Below, piece after piece: positions 1 to 11,134 of a DNA stretch of 64,000 nt. Below the pieces are notes generated by a model. It ran no database searches and was not told the origin of the DNA. It was given only the letters and a program-made list of their open reading frames with translations. Both the position numbers and the translations under genes were made by a program. Position 1 is the stretch's first letter. Each line of letters begins with the position of its first letter. Source of the DNA: Zasmidium citrigriseum (taxonomy: Eukaryota > Ascomycota > Dothideomycetes > Mycosphaerellales > Mycosphaerellaceae); NCBI GenBank assembly GCA_002786025.1, contig NHNW01000011.1, forward strand, positions 868,001-932,000, in the 5' to 3' direction.

Positions 1-1
1 G

Positions 2-3000
2 GTGCCACAGCTTTTTACCTCGCCTTGGATCCCTGCCGACATCGTACCCACGTTTGTCGACGTGGACGTCGTAATAGCTCCATCTGGCACATTCGCGCGC
101 GCTGTGCCGAATCATGCAGGCGGAAAAGACGTTGTTTCAGGGACTGCATGGCATTCGGAGGTTCAAAGAGCTCTTCAGACTGAAGGTATTCACATTGAAG
201 AGGATGAAGATTGGCTCACAGTACAGCTTTCAGACGATCCTCAAGCAGAGACATTCGAATGGCCTGCGCGACTGTGCTTTGTACACAGTAACATCATTCA
301 AAAACAACCTTCCCTTGGTTTTGGCAACGAAGAATGGCGTTCCTGGTTTTCTGGAGTCTCTACGGGAGTTGGCTTTCGAAATCCTCTGGCAGCCGCCGAA
401 CAGTGGTTCGTGGGTGCTGAAGCTCGGGAGCGTGCTGCGCAGCAAGCTATTCAGATGGAATCCTCCGTGAACGGCGTGGACGAGTCCTTGGGTTCCGCCT
501 CTGGTAATATGCCAACGAACGGCAACGATCCAAATGTGGCAACTTCTCCAATGTTCAATCAGCGCAATCTCGACCAACAGGCTGCTATGGCAGGCATCTA
601 CCCGACACCTCCCGATGGCCTCACACAGAGCCAACAGATGCCTAATATCAATGCAGTGTCCACGCCTTCGGTTGTACAGGCAGACCAAGGACCCGGCGCC
701 GATCTGCTCACGACGAGTGATGATGTTCAGTTCAAAGGCAACGACTTCACTTCCTCTGCCGAACCGGAAACGTATCAACTGGGACAGGAAGATCTCTTCG
801 GTGATGTCGGAGAAATGGAGTTCGGCGATCACGAAGTCGACGATGCCGATTTCAACTTCTTTGACGAGCCCGACGAAGACCCTGTTGCAGCCCCTGTAGA
901 AGATACGGAGATGTCAGAGGCTCCAGTACCTCCAACAGACAACACGACTGGACAAGCCGACGGGACCGAGACCCAGAATTCTGTCATTGAATACCAGGAC
1001 TCGGAAACTGCAATGGCTGAGCCGACGCCTGAAGACACAGCTGTCTCAGCCGATTTGACATTGCTGAAGCCCGACAATCTGCGTGAAACTGCGGCAGACT
1101 TCGCCGGCAATGGGCCATCGTTGGAATCTCAACACGCTCAACCTGAGAAACCTCTCAGTCCATTTGGAATTCGAGAACGCCTTTTGCCACCACCCGTACC
1201 TGCAAGCGTGGCTCAAAATCAACCAAATGGTCGGGACCAGCAACGAAGGAGCAGCAATTTCAGTCCGATTGCGTTCAGGGATAGCTCGCATCTGGAATCG
1301 AAATACTCTGAGGCTTATGTGCCCACCGGTGATACGCGACTGGGCAGAAGTCAGCCAGCAGAGCCTGACATTGCATTGCCGACGACACGTAAGAAGTCTC
1401 GGCTCCTGAAAATGGACGATGACTCTGAAGATAGCGAGAGTGAGGAAGAGTCCTTCGATTCAGAATCCAGCGAGAACGAGCAGAAGCTTCCACCAAAGTT
1501 GCCATGGGACAACCGAAAACGCAAGCGACATATCAACCACGACTCCGCCAACTCCTTCGCTTGGTTAGAGATGTCTGACATGCCTGATGCAGGACCGAAG
1601 AGCGACTTCACGGAGGCTACATTGATGAAGATCTTCGAGAGTGCCATGATGACGCAGCACGAGCTCGACTTTAATCTTCTTCGGGAAGGTTTTCAAGGAA
1701 GAAGTAACGGCAGCGGCGTAGTCGAAACCACTGCGTCAGACCCTACGACTTCTATCATACCGTTCATCGAGGACATGTATGATCTGCGAAAGGATGATCT
1801 CGTTTGCATCGCTCAGGTCATCGGAGAGGTATCAATCACGGCCTTCGAAACGACTGCTCAAGGCCTGGGCACAGCTAGTAGCGGCTCGAGCTCAACCTCT
1901 ATCGATCCATTCGGCTCAGAGATGCCACTCAAAAAGACGCTCATGAGTCTCTTCCCTGACGCCGAGATCTGCGATCTTGGAAAGGTCGCGTTGACGAGAG
2001 AGCCTCCACCTCGACCTGGCGCGAACCAAGGCAAAACTCCTCAAGGACAACCTCGACCGCCTCAGCGTGCCGACAGCATGATGATGATGGGGCCTGACTT
2101 CTTTCCGCTACCAGCTCCTTACGTGAGGATACAGCGCGGCGCCGATAATTGGGAGATGTTGCCGACCAGCTTGTCTTTTTGGGAGCCTCTTGGTCTTGGG
2201 CCCGCCAGCGGATCTAAGAAGGTGCGGGCTTTCTGCATCTTCCCATTCAACGATGACTTGCAGCACCTTGTTGAACAATTCATCGTAGACCTGGGTACTG
2301 CATTTGAAAGCTGCAAACTCGGCTCACATGTGCACCTACGGAACGTCATCGAGAACGAAGAATTGGACAACTACGAGGACGGCATGGCGCCTGTGGAGCT
2401 CGGCGAAGATGTCTCTCTGCCAGGTGTCCTGAGGGCTTATGCCAATGCATCCTCCGAGCTGGGAAAGGCATTGTCTTCGATCAGCTACGATGAAAGCGAC
2501 AGGACCATCGTCATCTACATGATCAACCCCTTCGAAGAAAGCTCTGCAGTGCAGCACCTTTGCGCCTGTTTCTGGTTGCTCTTCAAGGCGTACAGAGACA
2601 ACTTGCCGAAGACTCGAAGGAATCTATGCGTTGGCGACATTGTGTTACAGATAATCCCCATCAGCGCCATTGCTTCTTTCGATGGAATCGTCGTGCCGGA
2701 TTCGAAGCAAATGGCGGCCCTGGCACGCGAGGTCTATGACCGGTGTCCGCCGTCGAATACTTCGCAGCCTGCGGAAACCATGTCACCACTTCCCATACTC
2801 GTGGCGCCCTCGGTTGAGCTGGCTGGCCAGGCTCCTAAGAGGATCGGTTTCCAGCTCACTGCAGAGCCTCCCGGCGATCTGTTGCATGAAGGCTCAGTCT
2901 TGCATCTGGCATACACAATCAGCCGTGACGGACAGTGGCTGACGGCGGCCTGGCTTGACAGTACCGGACAACATCAGTCGACAATTTCGTTCTGTCTACG

Positions 3001-3805
3001 GGGCAGGTCCTTTGCTAACGTCGCCGAAGAGGTCTGGGATCGCACTCGTGAGATCATGGCTGCACGGCAAGTGACTTGGCGAATATTCATCATCACTTCC
3101 GAGAGCGTGGATCGAGCAGTGTCGCAATGCTGGCGAACTCTTTCATCCAGACCAAGACCTCAGCCACTCTGTGTCACTCTGCTGTCTGCGCAAACAGATC
3201 CTGCCTTGAATCTGTTCCCACCTGCTGGAGACCAGTCTGGGAAAGACGCACAGGATGCAGGGTTTCTAACACCAGCGTCCACCCCTCAAGGCAACAACTT
3301 CACCAGCTCTCCAGACGTGAGTGGTCATACAACTGCTCCTTTGACGCCAGCACCCAGCGAAACAGCCGCTTCGATAGCAGAGAACGATCCAGATGCACAT
3401 CTAACAGACATAACCGACGAGACCTGGGGTGTCTTGCTATCGCCAAAGCTCACGCATCTTGCCTCGAACACCGGCCTGGCAAATGGCATTTTATTCAAGC
3501 GGGGCGATGTGGACACGACTCCGATCGGGGCCCCAGCAATGAGTGGCGAGAAGCTACCCAGTCTCGGTGTCAGCCTGCACTGGACGATCCAGGTGAAGCC
3601 CAGTGGAGGTGTGGACGAGGGTAGTATCCGACAAGCTGAACTGACGCTGAGAGAGCTGCTCAAGTTGTACCGTAATCTGGCACTTCTGACAAGAGCGAGA
3701 GGGTTGGAGCGTGAGGGGTATGGGGTTGTGCCTTTGCATGTCGCTATGGCGATGAGAGCGGCCGAGGGGTTGAATGGCATGTTGGCGCCAGTGACAAGCT
3801 CATAG
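2..3805 (+). CDS. SSN2: Mediator complex subunit 13 (MED13/SRB9/SSN2), 5' end outside window
   Basis: This open frame runs from the window edge to a TAG at 3803-3805 and gives 1267 residues with no internal intron. The first in-frame codon here is GTG, not a start, so the true N-terminus lies upstream. MED13 is a large subunit of the CDK8 kinase module, which represses transcription by blocking Mediator-polymerase II contact in the nucleus. The visible part has long acidic, Ser- and Pro-rich disordered stretches (about residues 170-560), then a globular C-terminal half. The end, with a segment around 'GILFKRG', a 'LGVSLHWTIQVKP' strand and a closing helix rich in Leu and Arg ending near 'VPLHVAMAMRAAEGL', is what I recognise as the MED13 C-terminal domain. 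The family assignment is firm. The exact N-terminus cannot be judged. Confidence 0.88.
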   Translation: MPQLFTSPWIPADIVPTFVDVDVVIAPSGTFARAVPNHAGGKDVVSGTAWHSEVQRALQTEGIHIEEDEDWLTVQLSDDPQAETFEWPARLCFVHSNIIQKQPSLGFGNEEWRSWFSGVSTGVGFRNPLAAAEQWFVGAEARERAAQQAIQMESSVNGVDESLGSASGNMPTNGNDPNVATSPMFNQRNLDQQAAMAGIYPTPPDGLTQSQQMPNINAVSTPSVVQADQGPGADLLTTSDDVQFKGNDFTSSAEPETYQLGQEDLFGDVGEMEFGDHEVDDADFNFFDEPDEDPVAAPVEDTEMSEAPVPPTDNTTGQADGTETQNSVIEYQDSETAMAEPTPEDTAVSADLTLLKPDNLRETAADFAGNGPSLESQHAQPEKPLSPFGIRERLLPPPVPASVAQNQPNGRDQQRRSSNFSPIAFRDSSHLESKYSEAYVPTGDTRLGRSQPAEPDIALPTTRKKSRLLKMDDDSEDSESEEESFDSESSENEQKLPPKLPWDNRKRKRHINHDSANSFAWLEMSDMPDAGPKSDFTEATLMKIFESAMMTQHELDFNLLREGFQGRSNGSGVVETTASDPTTSIIPFIEDMYDLRKDDLVCIAQVIGEVSITAFETTAQGLGTASSGSSSTSIDPFGSEMPLKKTLMSLFPDAEICDLGKVALTREPPPRPGANQGKTPQGQPRPPQRADSMMMMGPDFFPLPAPYVRIQRGADNWEMLPTSLSFWEPLGLGPASGSKKVRAFCIFPFNDDLQHLVEQFIVDLGTAFESCKLGSHVHLRNVIENEELDNYEDGMAPVELGEDVSLPGVLRAYANASSELGKALSSISYDESDRTIVIYMINPFEESSAVQHLCACFWLLFKAYRDNLPKTRRNLCVGDIVLQIIPISAIASFDGIVVPDSKQMAALAREVYDRCPPSNTSQPAETMSPLPILVAPSVELAGQAPKRIGFQLTAEPPGDLLHEGSVLHLAYTISRDGQWLTAAWLDSTGQHQSTISFCLRGRSFANVAEEVWDRTREIMAARQVTWRIFIITSESVDRAVSQCWRTLSSRPRPQPLCVTLLSAQTDPALNLFPPAGDQSGKDAQDAGFLTPASTPQGNNFTSSPDVSGHTTAPLTPAPSETAASIAENDPDAHLTDITDETWGVLLSPKLTHLASNTGLANGILFKRGDVDTTPIGAPAMSGEKLPSLGVSLHWTIQVKPSGGVDEGSIRQAELTLRELLKLYRNLALLTRARGLEREGYGVVPLHVAMAMRAAEGLNGMLAPVTSS

Positions 3806-3859
3806 ATGCTTGCGTGGAAGTTGATATAGAAAGAATATTTCGCAAATCGACAGGTCGTA

Positions 3860-5071
3860 TCATCTACCTCGCAGTACTTCTTTGAAGTTCTCCCACCCTC
3901 CCAGGTCGTAAATGTTGTCGACCTCAGTCATGCTACGAACCTCCGTCCATAACTCCTCCTGACCTGCCGGGGGCTTCCCGTCGTTGGTTCTGACCAGAAC
4001 TTGGTCGCTGCTGACCGGCCATTCCACTCGAAACTCATCGTCATCCTCATCATCAAAGGCCCCATCCAGCGCCGGATTATCCCCGCGAGGGTCATCGTAC
4101 CGTCTTCCACGATGATGTCTATTCAGGTCCGCACGCGAAGCTTTGAAGACGTATCCATCATAGATATCGTCCCTCCAGTCTGCCCACTTCGAAGATTCAT
4201 TCGTCGTCATTCCCGCCCAGATCAAGTAGAGGTGGTACGCCAGGAGTCCGAGAGGAAGGACGGTTGTAGTAGCCGCCAGAAGACCAACACCAGCGATCGA
4301 TATCCCACCCTTTTCAATGGTGTATAGCAGCGCTCCGCTGAAATCTTCCATTCGATCAAAGGTGAAGAAAGGTATTGACCGATTGATCTTGAAGTGCGAG
4401 CGAAGGAGGAACCAGCTCAGATACGCGCCATACATCTGCATGATGCCAAGCGTAAGCAGCAAAGCCAGAAAGTAGCGGTAGTTCCCTTTGCCGACGCAAT
4501 TGTTGATCCAGGGGCAGTGATGGTCGCATTGAGCGATGCAGATGCCGCATAGTCCGCAATGTTTGGATCGAGCTGGCTTGACGATGCGGCATGTTCGACA
4601 ACCAATGCGTGGACGGAAGAGGACGTGGTCGTATGGGTATTCGGTCATCTGTTTCCTGTGGTTTGCCGGTGTAATGTGGTGCGCCTTGTGCGTCACGCAA
4701 AGGTACGTGAACAGGTACGGCATGCCCAAGACTGCAGGTATAGGCAGCAGTAGCCTGGTTGGAAGCCGATGGAGTGCGTTTCTCAAGAACAATGTCGCTG
4801 ACCCTGTCAAGACGATCAGGAACAAGATCATCACAACCGGATTCTTCTCGTAGAATAGGTAGTGGCCGAGTCGTTTGCTTTTCAAAGTCAACCTGCCTCC
4901 GCTCACGGAGTTGTCGACTCGTTTGAGAACGTTGGGTCCATGGATGCAGAGTATTCGTCTTAGCCAGCCGATTGGTGTTTGTCTCAACGCTGGGAGTTGG
5001 CCGAAAAGCGCAACGAAGGTGATGAAGGACAAGAAGAAGATTGCGCTGACCACTTGGTAGAAAATCTCCAT
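3860..5071 (-). CDS. SWF1: DHHC palmitoyltransferase, SWF1 type
   Basis: A single-exon 403-residue integral membrane protein that transfers palmitate from palmitoyl-CoA to cysteines next to transmembrane segments, for example in SNAREs, at the ER. It has an N-terminal membrane segment (residues 5-25) and two more around 80-125. The Cys-rich domain (about 158-205) contains the catalytic Asp-His-His-Cys at 183-186 followed by PWINNCVG. Two further hydrophobic segments follow (about 204-222 and 250-275), and the tail is acidic and hydrophilic. The order of segments, the length and the short N-terminal loop fit SWF1 rather than the PFA4 or AKR1 families. The start ATG at 5071 gives a direct membrane anchor, as in the family. 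It is divergent from RAP1, with 443 bp between the two starts. Confidence 0.9.
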   Translation of the reverse strand: MEIFYQVVSAIFFLSFITFVALFGQLPALRQTPIGWLRRILCIHGPNVLKRVDNSVSGGRLTLKSKRLGHYLFYEKNPVVMILFLIVLTGSATLFLRNALHRLPTRLLLPIPAVLGMPYLFTYLCVTHKAHHITPANHRKQMTEYPYDHVLFRPRIGCRTCRIVKPARSKHCGLCGICIAQCDHHCPWINNCVGKGNYRYFLALLLTLGIMQMYGAYLSWFLLRSHFKINRSIPFFTFDRMEDFSGALLYTIEKGGISIAGVGLLAATTTVLPLGLLAYHLYLIWAGMTTNESSKWADWRDDIYDGYVFKASRADLNRHHRGRRYDDPRGDNPALDGAFDDEDDDEFRVEWPVSSDQVLVRTNDGKPPAGQEELWTEVRSMTEVDNIYDLGGWENFKEVLRGR

Positions 5072-5514
5072 CCTGGTAGCATTGTCGATGTCGAAGTCAA
5101 GACCAGTGAATCAGGCAGACAGCTGAGGGACTTGTGTTGGTTTCGTTCAGTGATGAAGGGGAGTCGACATAACGTTCCAATCAACCTTTGAATGGCACTT
5201 TCCAGGGCGCTCCTTGAACCAGGCTTTCAAAGGTGTGGGGCCTCTCGCTCGACTAGTGTGACGATCTGGCAAGTAAGTGAATGTTTTGGACATGGACAAC
5301 ACTTGAAGAGGCAGCTACGCCCCGCTCGCAGCATTTGATTGGCCGCTGAATCAAACGCGCCAATTGACGGGAAGCTTGACGCGCCTCGAGTCGCGCCGAC
5401 ATCACCTGCTCGCAACACCTCTCGGTCACGATCAATCTTGTCAACAGCGACCGACCAGCATCCGTGATGGAACTCCTCGACATACACTCATGACAATAAC
5501 GCGATACAGGCGGA
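5072..5514. promoter_or_regulatory. Divergent intergenic region, SWF1/RAP1
   Basis: This 443-bp gap separates the start codons of two divergently transcribed genes, so it must hold both promoters and 5' UTRs. No clear TATA box or other named site was found, and the short frames in it do not look like coding sequence. Confidence 0.5.
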
Positions 5515-8313
5515 ATGGCGCACGCTCCTGTCAATGTCACCGGCTCCAACGCAAACACACCTTCGATCGGCACCGTTTTCAATGGCATCAGCTTCTTCTT
5601 GGTTCAGCGTGTGCCCAGCCGGTCTCGGTTCGTGAACGACATCGAAGCCAACGGCGGTAGAGTTGTCAAGCTCGAGGCGCAAGCCGACTATGTCATCGCC
5701 GACCAGGCACGAAAAGATGCGCCGGCGGGCAGCATCTCATACGAATTCATCACCGCTGCCTTGAACACAGGCCAAGTACCCGACCCGGCCGAACACGAAA
5801 TACGACCCAAGGGCGCTGTAAGAGAGGTGGGATCTAGTACCATGGGTAGAAGCACCCGCACGCCATTTACGGTTGACGATGACAAGTTGTTGTGGAATTG
5901 GGTGAAGAATGCCGAAGCCACAGGTGGTGCGCTTAAAGGCCTCGAGATATACAAGAAGCTGGAGGCGGTTAATCCACGTCATACTTGTCAGTCATGGCGA
6001 GATCGTTACGTCAAAATACTGTCAAACAGGCCACCGACAGGCATCTCGGTCCCTGCGAATCCGCCGCCTAGCCCACCAGTTACGGGTCCAGGAGAACGAC
6101 AGCCTCCTGAAGAAGCTGTTATCGAAGAAGTTGCTGAAGAGCCGGTTGAAGAAGTCGTGGAGTTTGAGCCGGAGCCGGGGGATATCGAAAAGCTCATGGA
6201 GAACGTTGAAGACATCGAAATGATCCCACCAGAAAAGTGGCTGCTTGCATGGGAAGCATTTGCAGAGGCTCAGAAAACGTATACCGCGAAGCAATGGATG
6301 TGGCTCTACACGAACCGAGTTCAACCTGTATATCGCATGAGGCTGATGCGCGAGGCAGCCGCTCGAGACGAGCAGTTCAAAGCCGAGCAGGACGCTCCAA
6401 GTGGCCAAGAAGCGGAGTCTGCTGGCGTTAAACGGAAGTATGATGAGAGCCAACCGCATGTCGGAGAGGATCAGTTCAAGAAACCAAAGGTTGCAGCGCC
6501 AGAGATGAATGGTAGCCCGCAACGGAACATTGCCCGTCCTTCTCAACAGCGAGAGAACCGCAATACCGCGCAGTCTGAGAAGGTTGTCGAACCCGACTTT
6601 AGAGATGAGGATGGCGAGCAGGGCGTAGTACATTCCACCCGGCGAAATGTGGACTCTACGTTGTCTGAGCCACCACTCATCACATCCGACCTCATCACAG
6701 CCGCAAATGTCCAACTTCGAGGAGAAGCAGGCATAAATTCCTCAGATCCGCCGCGCCATTCGCAAACTGGAGAGGAACAGAATACACATACAAACATGCT
6801 CCGCTCGGAAGCAGAAATGCCCACATCCGACGCTAACAGAGCAGCTGATGCTCAATTTGGAGACTGGAGAGCAGACGGCAGAGACGATGGCCAGCAGACT
6901 GCCGATATTGAACATAATCATGTACTTCCTCTCTCAGATGAGTCAGCGCAGCAACCTGCCCATGAAACACAGCACGCCCTAACGGCAGCGAACCTGGCGA
7001 GCCAGCAAGCGCAACACGAGCCACCAACGATCCGTGGTAAAGACCTGCAGAGAGACGATGACGACAAGGATCAGACAGACTATGCGAAGTACCTCCAGGC
7101 TGCGCTAGGCGTCGACAATGGTGAAGAGGAAGGAGACCGTTCCTCCCGGCAAGATCATGAACACGACGAAGACAGTGAGAATTCCCTTTCCCATGCAACA
7201 CCGTCCGCTCGAGCGAATGGAGATGTGGTTGCATACCCTCCTCTTTCATCACCACGGGAAATAGAGGAGACGTTGGAAGACGCAATGAATTGGCCTGCAT
7301 CCCCGCAGCAACGAAGGAAGCGTGGCATCGATGTTGAAGAGCCATTGTATCCCCAGCTTCCTAAACAGTCGGAGCACGATGGCACTCTCAATGACAACTT
7401 CGACCTGCCTGCCAATGTCCTGATGTCTCAGCTCAACGAGGCCACAGACCGACGAGGCTCAGACAGCCAGACACATGAAACCGGAGAAGGGTTTCCGAGC
7501 TTTGAAGAGCTTATGAATGGAGAGAGTGTGGACACGGACGATGACTACCACGAAACGAATCACAATGGCGACATTGACGACGATGACGATGGCTTCAATC
7601 CCAACGAGGATGGCGACGACATTGATTTGACGGTGGCTGAGCCTGACGGCGGTTTCGAACTGCCGAAGTCGCCACATGAAAATGGCAATCAGCGCGATGA
7701 CATTCCTCACGACAACGCCGAATTACGCTCTCAAAGCGTTATCAGTATCTCCTCCCACCACTCGTCGAGTTCGCTTTCGGAAGACGCCGTCGAGCAGACG
7801 GCTCCATCAAATCGCCACACGAACGGGGTCAGACGACACATGGTTGAGACCCAGGACATATTGAATGCCGAGACACAGCAACCGGACCTGGAAATGCCCT
7901 TGCCGTTCGATGACTTGGAAGACGACTTCGAAGACTACGCCTCACACCATTCCCAGGAGCATTCAGCGAGAGACAAGGGTAAGGAGAAGGCTGTCGAAGC
8001 TGCGTCTCTGGACACCGCGGAAGATGTGTTTTCATGGGTCTCGAAAATGAAGGTGCGAGGCTTCAAGCAAGCCGCCGTGGTGAAAGCACTCAAACGCACT
8101 TCCAACAGACCTGATCTGGCGTTGCTCGTTCTACTTGATGGCAAGGCCGGGAAGGGCCTGCCCAACGATGTACCCGGTATTTGGAGCGAAGTCGAGGATG
8201 AGGTCCTGGAGAGCGGAGATGCTCAAGGCATGTCCGAGTTGAATGAAAAGCATGGCTGGCCGGAAATGGAGGCGCGATTGAAGTTTCTCGAGGACTGGCG
8301 CGGTTTGGGATGA
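5515..8313 (+). CDS. RAP1: RAP1-type telomere protein (BRCT, Myb, RCT)
   Basis: A single exon encodes 932 residues. RAP1 joins the shelterin-like complex on telomeres and limits fusion, resection and silencing at chromosome ends. Residues about 18-105 form a BRCT-like fold (start around 'GTVFNGISFFLVQRV'). Residues about 115-170 form a Rap1-type Myb domain ('RTPFTVDDDKLLWNWV' through a Cys-Gln-Ser-Trp-Arg-Asp-Arg turn). A very long acidic, Ser- and Asp-rich disordered middle includes Asp/Glu runs near 680-710. The last 100 residues ('DVFSWVSKMKVRGF' to 'LKFLEDWRGLG') match the RAP1 C-terminal (RCT) domain used for protein contacts. All three landmarks in the right order make the call secure. 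Direct DNA binding cannot be assumed, because filamentous fungal RAP1 often has one Myb repeat and depends on a TRF-like partner. Confidence 0.9.
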   Translation: MAHAPVNVTGSNANTPSIGTVFNGISFFLVQRVPSRSRFVNDIEANGGRVVKLEAQADYVIADQARKDAPAGSISYEFITAALNTGQVPDPAEHEIRPKGAVREVGSSTMGRSTRTPFTVDDDKLLWNWVKNAEATGGALKGLEIYKKLEAVNPRHTCQSWRDRYVKILSNRPPTGISVPANPPPSPPVTGPGERQPPEEAVIEEVAEEPVEEVVEFEPEPGDIEKLMENVEDIEMIPPEKWLLAWEAFAEAQKTYTAKQWMWLYTNRVQPVYRMRLMREAAARDEQFKAEQDAPSGQEAESAGVKRKYDESQPHVGEDQFKKPKVAAPEMNGSPQRNIARPSQQRENRNTAQSEKVVEPDFRDEDGEQGVVHSTRRNVDSTLSEPPLITSDLITAANVQLRGEAGINSSDPPRHSQTGEEQNTHTNMLRSEAEMPTSDANRAADAQFGDWRADGRDDGQQTADIEHNHVLPLSDESAQQPAHETQHALTAANLASQQAQHEPPTIRGKDLQRDDDDKDQTDYAKYLQAALGVDNGEEEGDRSSRQDHEHDEDSENSLSHATPSARANGDVVAYPPLSSPREIEETLEDAMNWPASPQQRRKRGIDVEEPLYPQLPKQSEHDGTLNDNFDLPANVLMSQLNEATDRRGSDSQTHETGEGFPSFEELMNGESVDTDDDYHETNHNGDIDDDDDGFNPNEDGDDIDLTVAEPDGGFELPKSPHENGNQRDDIPHDNAELRSQSVISISSHHSSSSLSEDAVEQTAPSNRHTNGVRRHMVETQDILNAETQQPDLEMPLPFDDLEDDFEDYASHHSQEHSARDKGKEKAVEAASLDTAEDVFSWVSKMKVRGFKQAAVVKALKRTSNRPDLALLVLLDGKAGKGLPNDVPGIWSEVEDEVLESGDAQGMSELNEKHGWPEMEARLKFLEDWRGLG

Positions 8314-8941
8314 GGCTTTTTGGTTTGAACGATGATACCATGGCTTAGTCCAATGTTTTAACGCAGTAACGAACATTCATCGATGGCAAAAGCCAACGCT
8401 TTGCAACGATAGCATTCGTTTGCTCATAGATGCACACTTGAAATGATGTCGAAGTTGCCAAGATATTGTGCGCCGTCGTTGCAGGACGTAACGCCACATC
8501 AAGATGAACTGAACCATGCTTCAGGATCAGGGAACGATGGGTCCACGGACAGCCTTGCAGAGGAGCGTAGTCCTCAGCTGAGGCCGCACGTCGAAGTGTG
8601 GCGCAGCATGTGTCGTTGTTTCAGCAATTCAGGGAGGGTGAAAACGATTTCGATGGTGGCAAGGCATAGTAATAGATGTTTGAGCAATCTGAGAGTATGG
8701 ATGTGGATAGGAAGGTAAGTAAATGTGCGGTAGAGGTGGTTGGCCGGTAGAGATTCCAGGTGACGTATGGGCTTGGTGGAGGGTTGAAAGTGGAAGCCTG
8801 AGTGCATGTAGCGGCCTCTCAACTCTGCCATTCGTTATTTGTGTGGCGGCAGTGTGACATGCGCACCAGGCAACCCATTCTCACTTCTCATTTGACCGTC
8901 GTCGTTCGCTGCCCTTCCGTCCTGCCAGCACACCGCACATC
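8314..8941. other. Intergenic region upstream of HSE1
   Basis: 628 bp between the RAP1 stop and the HSE1 start. It must include the RAP1 3' UTR and the HSE1 promoter. The stretch just before the HSE1 ATG is pyrimidine-rich, as often seen upstream of fungal start codons. No RNA gene or extra coding region was recognised. Confidence 0.5.
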
Positions 8942-11134
8942 ATGTTCCGCGCCCAAGCAAACCCCATGGACGACGCAGGTGAGCTCCGCAACCCGCCCGT
9001 AGGAACGGTTTCAAGCATGCAGTCCACTGACCACTCGCGCAGTCGTCAAGGCTACCGATGAGAATCTGACCAGCGAGAACTGGGAGTACATCCTCGATGT
9101 CTGCGACCGCGTCTCTGCCAACTCCGCCGGCCCCCAGCAAGCCACGGCCTCCTTGATCAAGCGCCTCGCCCATCGCAACGCCAACGTTCAGTTATATACC
9201 CTCGAGCTCGCCAACGCCCTGTCGCAGAACTGCGGCCCTGCACTGCACCGCGAACTCGCCTCCAAAGCCTTCACCGATGCGCTGTTGCGCCTCGCCGCCG
9301 ATCGCAACACCCATGGCCAGGTCAAGCAGAAGATCTTGGAGCGCATGGGCTCATGGACTGAGGAGTTCAAGTCTTCGCCAGAGCTGGGGATCATGGAGCA
9401 GGCATACCTGAAGTTGAGACAACAGCAGCCGAGCTTAATGCCCCCAAGCAAGCCGGTCAAGAAAGAGATCAGCAGCGATGACCGGCGGAAGGAGGAAGAG
9501 GAACTTCAGATGGCTTTGGCATTGAGCGTGAAGGACAAGGGACCGGCTGCCAGCGAGCAACAACCGCAAAGTAATGGAAATACACAGCAGCCAGCACAGT
9601 CGCAACCAGGGGCCCAACAGGGAACGACTGCTGCAACTGTGAGCAGAGTGCGAGCGCTGTATGACTTTACGCCTTCAGAGGCCGGAGAGCTTGCGTTCAA
9701 GAAGAACGACATCATCGCGGTTCTGGAGTCTGTCTACAAAGATTGGTGGAAGGGAAGCTTGAGAGGGCAGACCGGAATCTTTCCTCTGAACTACGTTGAG
9801 AAACTGCAGGATCCTACGAAAGAGGAGCTTGAGCGAGATGCGCAGATGGAGGCAGAAGTTTTTGGAGAGATCAAGAATGTGGAGAAGCTCCTAGCGTTGT
9901 TGAGCACAGGCGGCGAAGGAGGCGGCAGGAGGGGTGAGCGAGAGGAAGAGGAGATCAGCGAGCTGTATCAACGAACGCTCAGCATACGACCGAAGTTGAT
10001 CGAGCTGATTGCGCGATACTCTCAGAAGAAAGGTATGATCGAATTCTGGCAGTTTTACCCAGATTGCCCTGACTGACTCGCACATTAGACGACTTCACGC
10101 AACTGAACGAGAAGTTCATTAAGGCAAGGCGAGATTACGAGGCTTTGCTTGAATCGTCAATGTCGCAACCACAGTATCAGCAGCAGTATCCCGTTCGACA
10201 TCGGCAGCCAGGCTACCCGCCTCAACATCAGCAACCTCCATATGGTGGGCCACAACAACCGCCTCTAAGCTATCAACCTCAGGCGCCACCTTCGGCATCA
10301 GGCTATCCTCCACAACAACCGTTCGCACAGTCAAGCCAGCAACATCTCCCACCCCAACAAGACACACAACGATATTATTCCCCAGCGCCAGCGGAGCAGC
10401 CTCCACAGCAACCAGGCTTCGCCAGTCCATATCCTCAGCAGAACGGTCCACCTAGTACTGCTCCGAACGGCCCAGCACCCTTTCACTTTATCCCTGGGGG
10501 CGTTCAGGGTGGGCCACCTCCACCAAGTGAGATTCGACGCAAGCCGAGTCCAAACACAGCCCCTCCAAACGGACTGAACGATCCCTATGGTGCAGGACAA
10601 GCTTTTCAGGGTCAGATTCGACCGAATAGTATTCACACCCTCAACAGTGGCAACCCTCAAGAGCTAGCTGGGGGCGGGTATGAGTCGCCAGTAGACAACC
10701 GACATTCTTACCCCTCGGCGCAGTTCCAGCAACAACCGCCAATGCAAAATCAAGGCTACGATGCTTACGCGCAGCAAGCACAACAGCCGCCACCGCAAGC
10801 ACAGCATGCTCCTCCACCCCAGGCCAGATCCGATCGCGATGGACTCCCGAGTCGACAGCGGACACAGAGCTTCGAAAGCCCCTCAAGCATGTACTCCACG
10901 CAGCCCGATGGCCAACGATACCCGTCACAACAGGCGCCTCCGCCTCCACAACCGACCGCAGCGCCGCCCGCTCCACCATCCGGTGTCCCTACCAGCCCTA
11001 ACATGCCACAAGGAGGACAGGCGGCTCCATACCAAGCATATCAAGCCTACGCACCTCAGCAACATCAACAATATCAACAACCTAGGGTACCGTCGGGAGG
11101 TAATGAAGCTGATCCGGGAGATTTCTACAGATGA
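8942..11134 (+). CDS. HSE1: HSE1, ESCRT-0 subunit (STAM homologue), three exons
   Basis: Exons 8942-8978, 9043-10032 and 10089-11134 give 690 residues. HSE1 pairs with VPS27 to form ESCRT-0, which gathers ubiquitinated cargo on endosomes for multivesicular-body sorting. The VHS domain covers about residues 14-141 and starts in a 12-codon first exon. A ubiquitin-interacting motif (acidic, then LQMALALSV) sits at 160-179, and an SH3 domain at about 212-268 has the ALYDF and WWKG signatures. A helical ESCRT-0 core region follows, then a long Gln/Pro/Tyr-rich tail. Intron 1 (64 nt) and intron 2 (56 nt) have GT-AG ends and CTGAC-like branch sites. The short first exon restores the conserved N-terminus 'MFRAQANPMDD', which decides the start. 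Confidence 0.93.

Noticed and set aside
6022..6714. 230-codon minus-strand frame inside RAP1
   Set aside because: A shadow of the acidic and Pro-rich RAP1 coding sequence; no domain, and RAP1 on the other strand is well supported.
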